A stretch of DNA of 27,914 bases from Zygnema circumcarinatum (taxonomy: Eukaryota; Streptophyta; Zygnematophyceae; Zygnematales; Zygnemataceae): positions 2,676,452-2,704,365 of the forward strand of contig CM074812.1 in assembly GCA_037447605.1 (NCBI GenBank), in the 5' to 3' direction. The notes beneath the pieces are model-generated. The model saw only the letters and a program-made list of their open reading frames with translations. It did not search any database and was not told the DNA's origin. Positions 1-10,400 of the stretch are shown here, in pieces (position 1 is the first letter of the stretch; each line of letters starts with the position of its first letter). A program made the translations under genes and the position numbers.

Positions 1-42
1 AGGGAGGGAGGGAGGGAGGGAGGGCGGGCGGGCGGGCGGGCG
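1..42. repeat. (GGGA)n/(GGGC)n microsatellite at left edge
   Basis: Perfect GGGA tetramers pass into GGGC tetramers. The tract probably lies in an intron of gene A, because the first visible exon has a splice acceptor at 148-149. Confidence 0.9.
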
Positions 43-149
43 GAGAACCAATAACCAAGAACTGTGATGATTCCTTCGCTTTCTTTCTTTCCCTTCCATT
101 CCTGCTTTGATGAAGCTTCTAATCGATTTCGTTCTTTTCCTTCATGCAG

Positions 150-3100
150 CTGTTCAAATCTGCGATGAACTACTTAACGACTATGATCACTTTTCCTCTT
201 TCGACTCCCCCTTCAATGACATTGGAAACTTCACAGTATCAACTATTGATGAGTGTGCAGCTCTATGTAATGCCAACTGTTCCTGCATTGCATTTGTACC
301 TTCAGTCCCTCTTCCCTCGTATTGCTGGATTAAGGACAAAATTTATCCTAAAAACAATTGGCGTTTAACCCCTTCTAGAGACATCTATATGAGGAAGCGG
401 CGAAGCAGTAAGTGCTCAAAGATAGCTTCCTTTGCTACCATTTGAAGAGGAGGAAAGCTAGATGACCTAGTGTAGCTTTCCATATGAGGAAGGGAGAGAG
501 GGAGGGAGGGAGGGAGTCGAGGGAGGGAGGAAGGGGAGGGAGGGGAGGGAAGGGAGGGAGGGGAGGGAAGGCAGGGAGGGAGGGGAGGGAGGAGAGGGGA
601 GGGGAGGGGAGGGGAGGGAGGGGAGGATTTCTTTTTCTCCATCGAATGCATCCTGATTACAAACTAAACCACAGACTATTACAGGCTATTGTTTAAGAGG
701 CTATTTCTATACAGACTCTCATTCGCAATATCCTCCTCCTCCCCATCCCCATCCTCGGATTCGACCCGTAATGTTCAACACCAACTTCGTTACTCGTCAA
801 GTTCTGTTTGTAGTCTACGTATTGATGCTTGGGGTGCAGTCGATCATGCTCAAAGGATGCTCCATACATTGAGGTTTATCAACCAGCCATTCTAATTCCT
901 ATGTATTGCGATCGGTTTTGTGACACCTACAGGTGGAAAAAATCTGGTTCCTATTGTTGTTCCAACAGCAATTGCTGTTGGCCTTATTTCCGTAGCAGCG
1001 CTCCTGGTTTTCATTTGGTGGTTGCGCCGAAACAAAAGAGCTTCAAGAGCTTCATATAAAGGTGCATAGAATGGCTCCTTGCTCTGATCCCTTGCTTCGT
1101 CCTCTCTCTGCCACATATGCACATCGCAACTATCTCCGGCTCAAGCTGTGCACTATCTTCAATTTCGTTCATCCTTATTCATCGACCGCCTCCTATAGTC
1201 CACTTTGCTTTCCCAACAAAAAGCGTACCTCTCCTAATAGATCCCTCCCGTGAAACAACGCATAGACGACGATAAAATGTTGACCATCTATTTTCCTTCA
1301 TTCAAATACAACAAGCAATACATTACTCACATGACCTATACAGAGCATTTTGGGCATATTTTCGCTCTGCTCTCGTTCTGCTGCATATTTGAGTCCGACA
1401 AGACCAATTCCCCTGTTATATTGCGGCGTACAGGCATGCCAAGAGGCACCCCCTCGCCTCGAGGAATGCTCTCACGGGCCGGCAAAGGTGTCATTCAGCT
1501 GCCCGGAGGACATCTCATTCAAGCTTTGACCTTTGAAGAAGTTGCAGCAGCAACTTCGAACTTCAGCGATGAGAACAAGCTTGGAAAAGGAGGATATGGA
1601 ACAGTCTACAGAGGGACTGCTCCCGATGGCTCCGTTTGGGCGTTCAAGAGAGCGCAGCGAGTGAACGATGGAGAGGCCGACGCCGAGTTTGAAGACGAGG
1701 TGGGATGCAAAACTTCATGGCAGAGGGAGTTTACTCTTCAGGAGAGAGCAGCTTGTGGAATGCTGCTGCATTTGATTGACTCCTTATCTTCCTTTCATTA
1801 TATATTCCAAAATTCTTACCTCCATTTGCTCCTGACAATCATATGCAATGACTTGCACTTGCAGGAGAGGTGCTGATATTGGGAGGGGAGGTTAAGTGCA
1901 GGTCAAACTGACCGCACCCATGGCGCACCGTAACTTGGTCTCTTTGAAGGGATTCTGCGCGGAGAAGGGAGAGCAGATTCTCATATATGAGTTTGTGGCA
2001 AATGGAACCCTAAAGCAGCACCTCATGTTGGATCCAAGTGAGGCCCCATTCTCGATCACGCGTTCTTGAGTGAAGGATTTCCTTCCATTGCCTGCATTCT
2101 AAAGCCTTGCAAAGCCCGACCAGTTCCTCTTTCTTAAGTTAACTCTTTCCATGTACATTTGATGGCATCATCGCCATCGTGAGATCAATGCCACATCCCC
2201 ATTGCATGTCATGTACATGCCATATGATGGCATGTGCCGTTGCGCCCAAATCCTCGTGATTCCCCATGATGCGGATGTTTTCCATGGACATGTGATGGCA
2301 TCATCGCCATCGTGAGATCAATGCCACATCATTTCCACGAAGAAAGGAAAGCTTTAACCATACTTCTTGTTATTTTCTATTTTAAAGCTGAACGGATAAG
2401 AAAACGCCGAGAGTGATTGAAAAATAATATCGTGTTTATCTATTTACAAAGGGATTCGTGTGCCTAGCTAGCCTAGCTCTAAGCTCATTGAAATGTGCTA
2501 ACTTGAGCTAATCCGTTTTTTTCTTTCTGTTTTCTCTGTACACAGAGCTCGGCGGAGTCCCTTTAAGTTTCTCGCAGCGTTTGGAGATTGCCGTCGGCTC
2601 CGCGCGAGGGCTGCAATACCTGCACAGCTTCGGGAACGAGCCGGTCATCCATCGAGACATCAAGTCGGAAAACATTCTCCTTGATGCGAACTTGCAGGTG
2701 AGAGCCCGGCATGCCTTATTCAAACACACATGAATATACTTTTCTTACTTTTTACTAGACTTTACCTCTCTACCTATCTCAAGTTCCCCATGTTTATTAT
2801 GCTCTTTTCCTTTGTCCCCGGCTCTGCAGGCCAAAGTCGCAGACTTCGGTCTTTTGAAGCCCTTGAATGAAGAGGCAACGCACGTGTCGACTCGCGTTGC
2901 AGGAACCATTGGCTACATGGATCCGGAGTACCGCCATCTTCACCGAGTTTCAACAAAGAGTGATGTGTATAGGTAAACACCACGCGGAGGGCTAAAGAGG
3001 GAGGAGGGTGCAGAAGGGCAGCGGATGAGAGTTACAAAAAGTGTCTACGCTTCACTCGATTTAAAGCAATTCAACACGTATGTGACTTCTGTGCCTAATG

Positions 3101-3713
3101 GTGTGAACTTTGCATGCATGGCTGCAGCTTTGGAGTGGTGCTCTTGGAGCTAATCTCAGGGAAGAAGCCGGTCGTAATGGCTGACCGGCCTACAGAAATA
3201 GAGCAGACAGTAGAGCACATCACTCTGGTACAGTGGGTGAGTTCTGAAGCGCCTTCATTCATCTTTGTACTTTTCTTTCCCACCCTTTGTTCTTCTTGCT
3301 TCTTGTTTTGTCTGTAACAGCTTAGATGTAACTATTAGTTTTGAGCCTTTTACTTTAATCTTATGCTGCTCAACTTGTTTGCTCAGGTGAACCTGCAAGC
3401 TCAAGCTGGGAATTGGACAACCATAGTTGATCCTCTCCTTAAGGAAGACTACCCCCTTGAAGGCGCCAAGAGGTTCATTCAGCTTGCAAGATTATGCACA
3501 CAACTGGAGAGCCGAGTGAGGCCGAGCATGCAGGAGGTTACAAGAATCCTTGAAGAGATAATTTCTGGAGGGGCTGTGGACTGGGAGAAGGACATTGGAA
3601 CAGTACCAAATCAAACGATCCCTTTCCCTTATCAACAGGGGAGTGGCTCCATAGCAACAACCTCAAGTGAAAGCTTCATTCCTCCACTTTCGCAACGTCC
3701 AGGGATCCGGTAA
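150..3713 (+). CDS. Gene A: PAN-domain receptor-like Ser/Thr kinase (5'-partial)
   Basis: A cell-surface receptor-like kinase whose start lies left of the window. Exons: 150-407, 933-1061, 1434-1699, 1902-2037, 2546-2697, 2830-2972, 3128-3236, 3387-3713 (stop TAA). All junctions are GT-AG and the frame stays open through all eight, giving 507 codons including the stop. Exon 150-407 is a PAN/apple-like module ([14 protein letters not shown], a Cys-Trp pair). Exon 933-1061 holds a membrane helix ending IWWLRRNKR. The kinase shows [12 protein letters not shown], the lysine of [18 protein letters not shown] (an RD kinase), ADFG and MDPEY, so it looks catalytically competent. An in-frame ATG at 110 followed by a hydrophobic run could make a short secreted start, but the pyrimidine-rich acceptor ending at 149 and its phase-1 boundary favour an internal exon. 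It is convergent with, and an inverted copy of, gene B. The ligand is unknown. Confidence 0.85.
484..630 (+). repeat. (GGGA)n purine tract in gene A intron
   Basis: Almost pure G/A sequence of GGGA, GGGGA and GGGAGA units in the intron between the PAN exon and the membrane exon. Homology to gene B begins immediately after it (about 635), so it marks the edge of the inverted duplication. Reading frames across it are open only because the strand has no T. Confidence 0.9.
2156..2331 (+). repeat. Duplicated intron segment in gene A
   Basis: A segment of about 41 bp (key part ATGGCATCATCGCCATCGTG) occurs at about 2156-2200 and again at about 2289-2331, inside the intron after the exon that ends at 2037. 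Gene B has one copy (about 8884-8925), so the duplication is specific to A. The segment has internal symmetry (GATGGC/GCCATC). Confidence 0.8.
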
Positions 3714-4180
3714 ATTAGGTCTGCCACTGCAACATCAAAACTTGTATTGATGATTATGTTTTCTAATTAGGTCTGCCTCTGCATCATCAAAACTTGTATT
3801 GATGATTATGTTTTCTAATTAGGTCTGCCTCTGCATCATCAAAACTTGTATTGATGATTATGTTTTCTAATTAGGTCTGCCTCTGCATCATCAACATTTG
3901 TATTGATGATTATGTTTTCTAATTAGGTCTGCCACTGCAACATCAAAACTTGTATTGATGATTATGTTTTCTAATTAGGTCTGCCTCTGCATCATCAAAA
4001 CTTGTATTGATGATTATGTTTTCTAATTAGGTCTGCCTCTGCATCATCAAAACTTGTATTGATGATTATGTTTTCTAATTAGGTCTGCCTCTGCATCATC
4101 AAAATTTGTATGGATGATTATGTTTTCTAATTAGGTCTATCATCAAAATTTGTGTTGATGATTATGTTTTCTAAGTTAAA
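3714..4180 (+). repeat. 52-bp minisatellite directly after gene A stop codon
   Basis: Eight full 52-bp units start at 3717, 3769, 3821, 3873, 3925, 3977, 4029 and 4081, followed by a shortened ninth. Most units carry the inverted repeat TCATCAA / TTGATGA around an 8-base loop, so an RNA covering them could form a row of hairpins. Gene B has a single equivalent (about 7436-7487). The array begins at the TAA and should lie in the 3' UTR. Confidence 0.95.
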
Positions 4181-5075
4181 TAGATGGTTCACGGAAGCAA
4201 AGCTGAGTGCGAGGTCAATCAATTTATTGGTTACTTAATCAAAGAGCAGTTTGGTGAGGAAGTTTTCTGCAATATCAGTGACCAGACAGGAGCCAGTTCG
4301 TCCTTGTTGAAGGGACGGTTCCATTTTCTGGAAGGCTAACCAAATTCAGTGCAGAGAGAGAAAACAATCGAGCAGGATAGATAGCTTTGCCTTTCAATAC
4401 AAAAGATGCAAGAAAACAAGTAAAACATACGACTTCAGTGCTTCTGGCAATAAAGTTATTTTTTTAGGCTTTAGAATAATATAAGAAAAAGTTCAATAGT
4501 TCAATTTTTTTGCTGTGGATTTCAACTTTTGCCACGACTCAAGATTCAAGCAGTCCAAGGGATTTCCTGAGGAGAATGGTACACCGTCCCCCCTTCTTGG
4601 ATATCCCATCCCCCTTTCGAGACATTTCGCACTTCCAGTTTGTCTATACACTCCCCCTATTTGGGATTTTATTTTTTATATATTTTTTACAAGTAGTGTT
4701 TGCAAACGATTATTCAGCGGCGTTGATCATTGCGTCCCCGGTAGATGAACTTTTAGCTGCTGAACCACTGCAGTTGAAAAACCCCCACCAAATTACGACG
4801 AAACAAGGTCGATCTACTGCGCGCGTAATTTGGCGAGCAACCGGGACAAGAGCCATTTTGAGTATGTTGAGGGTAACAAATGTTCCGATTGCAAGCAACC
4901 AGGCCACAATTTATGAACTTGCGCTAATTAAAACAAAAACAATGCTTTTCCCTAGACATAGATTGTTGTATGGCTTGACATCAAGTCCAAAGGATGGGCT
5001 GCCGGATTCAAAGTGATTTGGGCAATTTCTCCTATATTCAAAATATGCGCTCTCTTGCGAACTTCACCCTCGTCC

Positions 5076-5153
5076 CTCCCTCCCTCCCTCTCTCCCTCTC
5101 TCCCTCCTCTCCCCTCCCTCCCTCCTCTCCCCTCCCCTCTCCCCCCTCCGCCC
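5076..5153 (-). repeat. Pyrimidine (CCCT)n tract
   Basis: A run of CCCTCCCT, CTCTCCC and CCCCTCC units with almost no purines. It is the same repeat class that fills the FAB1 introns. Confidence 0.9.
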
Positions 5154-5366
5154 TCCTTTTGAGGAATGTTTTGGCAGGCTGGCTCCAGCGTTGTAGTTCT
5201 GTACACTGTACTGTAGGCTCCAAATGCGCAAACGCTTAGTCGAGTTTTTCTTTATTTAGGACCTTTTTATTCTTTGTTTACCCTTTGTTTCCATTGAAAT
5301 GCATTATGTTCGATTGTGGATGTGAAGCTCTATGATGATGTAATGGTTGGCTTGCTTTGCGTTGCT

Positions 5367-5392
5367 TCTATCTCTCTCTCTCTCTCTCTCCC
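5367..5392 (+). repeat. (CT)n microsatellite at the junction with bacterial-type DNA
   Basis: An uninterrupted CT dinucleotide run ending in CCCC. The recognisable valyl-tRNA synthetase reading stops within about 10 bases of it, so it marks one breakpoint of the foreign segment. Confidence 0.9.
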
Positions 5393-5399
5393 CAAAAAG

Positions 5400-6286
5400 T
5401 TGGCTGACCGGACGAAAAGTTCAGACCGGCTAGAAAACTAGCCAACATTGAAATGGGAATCTTTTCTCCACTAAAAGGATGCAAAGCAAAAACCTTCTCC
5501 CGTAATAAATGATGATAGCGTGGATCTTGCGAAGGAACAAATAAAAGCTACATCGGCAAAAATAGTTTCTGGGCGACTAGTAGCTACCTCAATGAAACTG
5601 TTCTTTTCCGCTAGAAAATATTTTAGATAAAAAATTTCTTGTGCTTGCGTTCGATAAACTACTTCAATATCGGAAATGACAGTTTCTGATAGATATAGGA
5701 TCTCAAGTTATCAAAAGAAGACCGCGAGAAACTAAACCATCCTGATAAAGTTGGCAGAAAGCTTGTAATGGGCAATTGCAGCTTCTAAAGTAAAAGTAGA
5801 TTTTTCTACCACTAAAGAAAGAGCCAAAAAAATTCATTGCTTGATAAAAGTGGTAGTGCTAAACTAAACTAAAGTGCTGAGTTGAGAGTATTTAATGAGT
5901 CAATACCCAATACTCTCTTTTACCTGAAGCTGACTTTTGTAAAAAGCCTTGTAAGCTTTCTTGGTGGCCGGCGCGAGCTAAACTTTCTATTTTGCTTTGC
6001 GTAGAAAAATACCATTCAGCAATTCAGAAAACTGTGTGTCCTTGTTGCCTTCACAAACGGGCTCAAATATCTTGTGTAAAAAATAAATATCTAAATACAA
6101 CAAGGTTAAAAAAATCGTTAATCGTTAATAAAACAGCGTTTCAAGCATGTCCTAAGAGTAAAGCTCCGGTAATATTTGCTGGCGGAAATAAAAAATAGTT
6201 CGGTCAGTTGGCTGGCTGGGAATTTGCTTCTCAGTTTCTTGACTAGTTTTTTGCACTAGTTGGAAAGAATAGTTTTTATCTTTCAT
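5400..6286 (-). pseudogene. valS: Broken N-terminal part of bacterial-type valyl-tRNA synthetase (TGA read as Trp)
   Basis: ValRS charges tRNA-Val. Reading from an ATG at 6286-6284 across several frames, the order of motifs fits bacterial ValRS: PPANITGALLLGHA (signature I; the usual LHxGH is LLGH), TQDI then RQQGHTVF, STQSKIES, FTLEAAIAHY, QLYQDGLVSRG, TVISDIEVVY, the editing-domain motif EVATSRPETIFADVA, QDPRYHHLL and GEKIPI. Conserved Trp positions of the family are TGA: after GHA (6143-6141), after HTVF (6026-6024) and before DP (5705-5703); two more TGA codons lie between the first two. There are frameshifts near 6190, 5855, 5770, 5690 and 5550, an extra stretch after GHA, and no DHAG motif. 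Only the first third of a normal ValRS of about 880 residues is present. It is AT-rich, has no introns, and is not functional. Assignment to ValRS is firm; mollicute-like origin is inference. Confidence 0.8.
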
Positions 6287-6359
6287 AAAAAAAGTTGATG
6301 AACGGAATTCTCTCTCTTAAAAAGAACAGCTTCTTTGACGAGAAAAAAAGTCAAGATGC

Positions 6360-6449
6360 TTATTTATTTTTACAAATATGAGACCTTTTTCCTTGACTTA
6401 CTATTCTTTTGACTACTTCTCTCAGACTTTTGATTGCCTCTTTGTTGTT
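6360..6449 (-). pseudogene. C-terminal tail of an unidentified reading frame upstream of valS
   Basis: Thirty codons starting NNKEAIKSLREVVKRI and ending HICKNK followed by TAA at 6362-6360, about 73 bp before the valS ATG on the same strand, as in a bacterial operon. The same 30 residues are encoded on the other arm (6619-6708) although the DNA differs at a few positions, mostly third positions. I do not recognise the family. Upstream, toward the loop, the frame meets a stop (TAG), so only this tail survives. Confidence 0.45.
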
Positions 6450-6475
6450 TCTATTGTCTGACTAAGGCCATTTTT

Positions 6476-6592
6476 ATTAGGCGATATTATCAGTATCAAA
6501 AAGAGATTGCCAATTGCTTCTTCCCCGCTCCAGTAAACTAATTATTTTTTTTTATTTAAAAGAGTTTGCTTTTTGAAAAATATCAATTTTTG
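6476..6592. other. Unpaired loop at the centre of the palindrome
   Basis: About 117 bp of AT-rich sequence between the arms, whose inner ends are ggccattttt and aaaaatggcc. On the minus strand a short open frame (SLLERGRSNWQSLF) reads toward the loop edge and stops; it may be more of the bacterial-type DNA, but I cannot identify it. Confidence 0.7.
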
Positions 6593-6618
6593 AAAAATGG
6601 CCTTAGTCAGACAATAAG

Positions 6619-6708
6619 AACAACAAAGAGGCAATCAAAAGTCTGAGAGAAGTAGTCAAAAGAATAGTTAGTCAAGGAAAACGATCTCATATCTGTAAAA
6701 ATAAATAA
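6619..6708 (+). pseudogene. Second copy of the unidentified reading-frame tail
   Basis: The inverted copy of 6360-6449: 30 codons with the same amino-acid sequence and TAA at 6706-6708. Several codons differ silently between copies (for example CGA versus AGG for Arg), so the peptide was conserved or the copies are young. Confidence 0.4.
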
Positions 6709-6796
6709 GCATCTTGACTTTTTTTTCTCGTCAAAGAAGATTTTTCTTTTCAAGAGAGAAAATTCTGTTCATCAACTTTTTCTTTTTTTATTTTAG

Positions 6797-7160
6797 ATAA
6801 AAACTATTCTTTCCAACTAGTGGAGAAAACTAGTCAAGAAACTAAGAAGCAGATTTCCAGCCAGCCAACAGGCCGAACTATTTTTTATTGCCGCCACCAA
6901 ATATTACCGGAGCTTTACTCTTAGGACATGCCTGAAAGCCAGATTTTACTTACGATTTACAATTTTTTTGATCTTGTTGATTTTAGATATTTATTAGTTT
7001 ACAAGATTTTTGAGCCCGTTTCTGAAGGCAACAAGGACACACAGTTTTCTAAATTGCTGAATGGTATTTTTCTACGCAAAGCAAAATAGAAAGTTTAGCT
7101 CGCGCCGGCCACCAAGAAAGCTTACAAGGCTTTTTACAAAAGTCAGCTTCAGCTAAAAGT
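6797..7160 (+). pseudogene. valS: Second, shorter copy of the valS 5' end
   Basis: The inverted copy of the first part of the left-arm valS. The start ATG has been lost (TTTTAG in place of ATG). The CCGCCACCA-encoded PPPNITGALLLGHA signature is intact and followed by TGA at 6933-6935, where ValRS has Trp. ISLQDF, RQQGHTVF and STQSKIES follow, with TGA at further Trp-compatible positions and TAG/TAA stops not shared with the left copy (the codon after HTVF is TAA here, TGA there). It stops at about 7160, where the 3' flank of gene B begins, so the duplication or a later deletion cut the gene. Confidence 0.75.
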
Positions 7161-7226
7161 GACATTTACTTATTTTCTTTCATCTTTTTAAGAAAAGGCA
7201 AAGCTATCTATCCTGCACGATTGCTC

Positions 7227-7250
7227 TCCTCTCTCTCTCTCTCTCTCTCT
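7227..7250 (+). repeat. (CT)n microsatellite downstream of gene B
   Basis: A CT dinucleotide run in gene B's 3' flank. The gene A flank has only a few GA units at the matching place (about 4348-4358), so this is a length difference between the arms. Confidence 0.85.
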
Positions 7251-7486
7251 GCACTGAATTTGGTTAGCCTTCAAGAAAATGGAACCGTCCCTTTAAAAAG
7301 GACGAACTGGCTCCTTTCTGGTCACTAACAGTGCAGAAAACTTCCTCACCAAACTTCTCTCTGATTAAGCTAAGTAGCCAATAAATTGATTGAACTCGCA
7401 CTCAGCTTTGTTTCCGCTAACCATCTTGTTAACTTAGGAAACATAATCATCAATACAAGTTTTGATGTTGAAGAGGCAGACCTAAT

Positions 7487-10400
7487 TTACCGGATCCCTG
7501 GACGTTGCGAAAGTGGAGGAATGAAGCTTTCACTTGAGGTTGTTGCTATGGAGCCACTCCCCTGTTGATAAGGGAAAGGGATCCTTTGATTCGGTATTGT
7601 TCCAATGTCCTTCTCCCAGTCCACAGCCCCTCCAGAAATTATCTCTTCAAGGATTCTTGTAACCTCCTGCATGCTCGGCCTCACTCGGCTCTCCAGTTGT
7701 GTGCATAATCTTGCAAGCTGAATGAACCTCTTGGCGCCTTCAAGGGGGTAGTCTTCCTTAAGGAGAGGATCAACTATGGCTGTCCAATTCCCAGCTTGAG
7801 CTTGCAGGTTCACCTGAGCAAACAAGTTGAGCAACATAAGAAGAAAGTAACAGAGTCAAAACTAATAATTACATCTAAGCTGTTGCAGACAAAACAATCA
7901 AGCTGAACAAAGGGTGGGAAAGAAAAGTAAAAAAATGAATGAAGATCCGAAGTTTTGATATAGGGCGCTTCAGAACTCACCCACTGTACCAGAGTGATGT
8001 GCTCTACTGTCTGCTCTATTTCTGTAGGCCGGTCAGCCATTACGACCGGCTTCTTCCCTGTGATTAGCTCCAAGAGCACCACTCCAAAGCTGCAGCATGC
8101 ATGCAAAGATCACACCATTAGGCACAGAAGGCACATACGTGCTGAATTGCTTTATATCGACTGAAGCGGAGACACTTTTTGTAACTCTCATCCGCTGCCC
8201 TTCCGCACCCTCCTCCCTCTTTAGCCTCTGCGTGGCGTTTACCTATACACATCACTCTTTGTTGAAACTCGGTGAAGATGGCGGTACTCCGGATCCATGT
8301 AGCCGATGGTTCCTGCAACGCGAGTGGACACGTGCGTCGCCTCTTCATTCAAGGGCTTCAAAAGACCGAAGTCTGCGACTTTGGCCTGCAGAGCGGGGTA
8401 CAAAGAAAAAGAGCACAATAAACATGTTGATCTTGAGATAGGCAGAGAGGTAAAGTCTGGTATTTTTAAAAGGTATATTCAAGTGTTTGAATAAGAAGGC
8501 ATGCGCGGCTCTCACCTGCAAGTTCGCATCAAGGAGAATGTTTTCCGACTTGATGTCGCGGTGGATGACCGGCTCCTTCGCGAAGCTGTGCAGGTATTGC
8601 AGCCCTCGCGCGGAGCCGACGGCAATCTCCAAACGCTGCGAGAAACTTAAAGGGACTCCGCCGAGGTCTGTGTACAGAGCAAACAGAAAGAAAAAAACGG
8701 GCTAGCTCAAGTTAGCACATTTCAATGAGCTTAGAGCTAGGCTAGCTAGGCACAGGAATCCCTTTGAAAGTAGATAAACATGATATTGTGTTTCAGTCAC
8801 TCTCGACGTTTTCTTATTCGTTCAGCTGTAAAATAGAATAGTAACAAAAGTCTGGTTAAAGTTTCCTTTTCTTCGGGGAAATGAGGTGGCATTGATCTCA
8901 CGATGGCGATGAGGCAATCAAATGTATATGGAAAGAATTAACTTAAGGAACCACGAGAAACTGGTCGAGCTTTTCAAGGTTTTAGAATGCAAGCAATGGA
9001 AGAACAAAAAAAAAAAAAAGGAGAAAAAAAAAAATCCTTCACTCAAGAACGCGTGATTGAGAAAGGGGCCTCACTTGGATCGAGCATGAGGTGCTGCTTC
9101 AGGGTTCCATTTGCAACAAACTCATATATGAGAATCTGCTCTCCCTTCTGCGCGCAGAATCCCTTCAAAGAGACCAAGTTGCGGTGCGCCATGGGTGCGA
9201 TCAGGTTGACCTGCACTTCCTCCCCTCAAAATATCAGCAGCCTCTCCTCCAAGTGCAAGTCATTGCATATGATTGTCAGCAGCAAATGGGAGGTAAGAAT
9301 TTTGGAAGAGATAATGAAAGGAAGATAAGGAGTCAACCAAATGCAGCAGCATTCCACAAGCTGCTCTCTCCTGAAGAGTAAACTCCCTCTGCCATGCAGT
9401 TCTGCATCCCACCTCGTCTTCAAACTCTGCGTCGGCCGCTCCATCGTTCACTCGCAGCGCTCTCTTGACCGCCCAAACGGAGCCATCGGGAGCAGTCCCT
9501 CTGTAGACTGTTCCATAACCTCCTTTTCCAAGCTTGTTCTCGTTGCTGAAGTTCGAAGTTGCTGCTGCAACTTCTTCAAGGGTCAAAGCTTGAATGAGAT
9601 GTCCTCCCGGCAGCTGAATTATGCCTTTGCCTGCACCCCTTGCGAGCCTCCCTCGAGGAGAGGGGGTGTCTCCTTGCATGCCTGTACGCCGCAATATAAC
9701 AGGGGAATTGGTTTTGTCAGACTCAAATATGAAGCAGAACGAGAGTAGAGCGAAAATACGCCCGAAATGCTGTGTACAGTGTCATGTGAGTAATGTATTG
9801 CTTGTTGTGTTTTAATCAAGGAAAATAGTTGGTCGACAGTTTATCTTTGTCTATGCGTTGTTTCACGGGAGGGATCTATTAGGAGAGGCACCTAAAAACC
9901 GTAAAAACCCTAAAAACTTTTTGTTGGGAAAGCAAAGTGAACTATAAAAGGCGGTCGATGAATAAGGATGAACGAAATTGAAGATAGTGCACAGCTTGAG
10001 CCGGAGATAGTTGCGATGTTTCTGCGTGGCAGAGAGAGGACGAAGCAAGGGATCAGAGCAAGGAGCCATTCTATGCACCTTTATATGAATCTCTTGAAGC
10101 TCTTTTTTTTCGGCGCAACCACCAAATGAAAACCAGGAGCGCTGCTACGGAAATAAGGCCAACAGCAATTGCTGCTGGAACAACAATAGGAACCAGATTT
10201 TGACTCGATTTTTTTCCACCTGCAGCTGTCACAAAACCGAGAGCAATACATCGGAATTAGAATGGCTGACCGATAAACCTCAATGTATGGAGCATCCTTT
10301 GAGCATGATCGACTGCACCCCAAGCATCAAAACGTAGACTAAAAACAGGACTAGAAGAGTAACGAAGGTGGTGTTGAATATTACGGGACGAATCCGAGGA

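Larger units (their letters stand above)
4423..5398. other. Left-arm-only intergenic segment with degenerate mobile-element traces
   Basis: No intact gene is recognised. In the frame through 4818 a CCHC zinc-knuckle-like pattern appears (CSDCKQPGH, then Cys at 4920-4922), broken by TGA at 4914-4916 and a stop soon after. Such knuckles occur in transposase and retroelement proteins, so this may be a decayed fragment. At about 4585-4615 there is a short match to the repeat family seen at 17790 and 18440 (shared core TTGGATATCC between C-runs). A pyrimidine tract follows at 5076-5153. The segment ends at a (CT)n run next to the bacterial-type sequence. Confidence 0.4.
635..6475 (+). repeat. Left arm of giant imperfect palindrome
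   Basis: Read on this strand, the segment matches the reverse complement of 6593-10772: the membrane and kinase exons of gene A, its introns, about 250 bp past the stop, and then the bacterial-type core (5920-6475). The stretch 4423-5920 has no counterpart on the other arm. Differences are point changes, small indels and repeat copy number, so the arms have diverged since they formed. Confidence 0.85.

Noticed and set aside
110-149. ATG plus hydrophobic run as a signal peptide starting gene A; a similar run precedes gene B's first PAN exon (about 12489-12426).
   Set aside because: Both lie in pyrimidine-rich intron ends just before CAG acceptors whose phase fits the upstream modules. T-rich sequence translates to Phe/Leu/Ser and mimics a signal peptide.
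3714-4180. Regular repeat array as a CRISPR-like locus.
   Set aside because: The units are contiguous with no variable spacers, in a plant gene tail.
5992-6198. Plus-strand open frame of 68 codons with a CPCC motif.
   Set aside because: It is antisense to the valS motifs NITGALLLGHA and RQQGHTVF, and the other arm does not keep it open.
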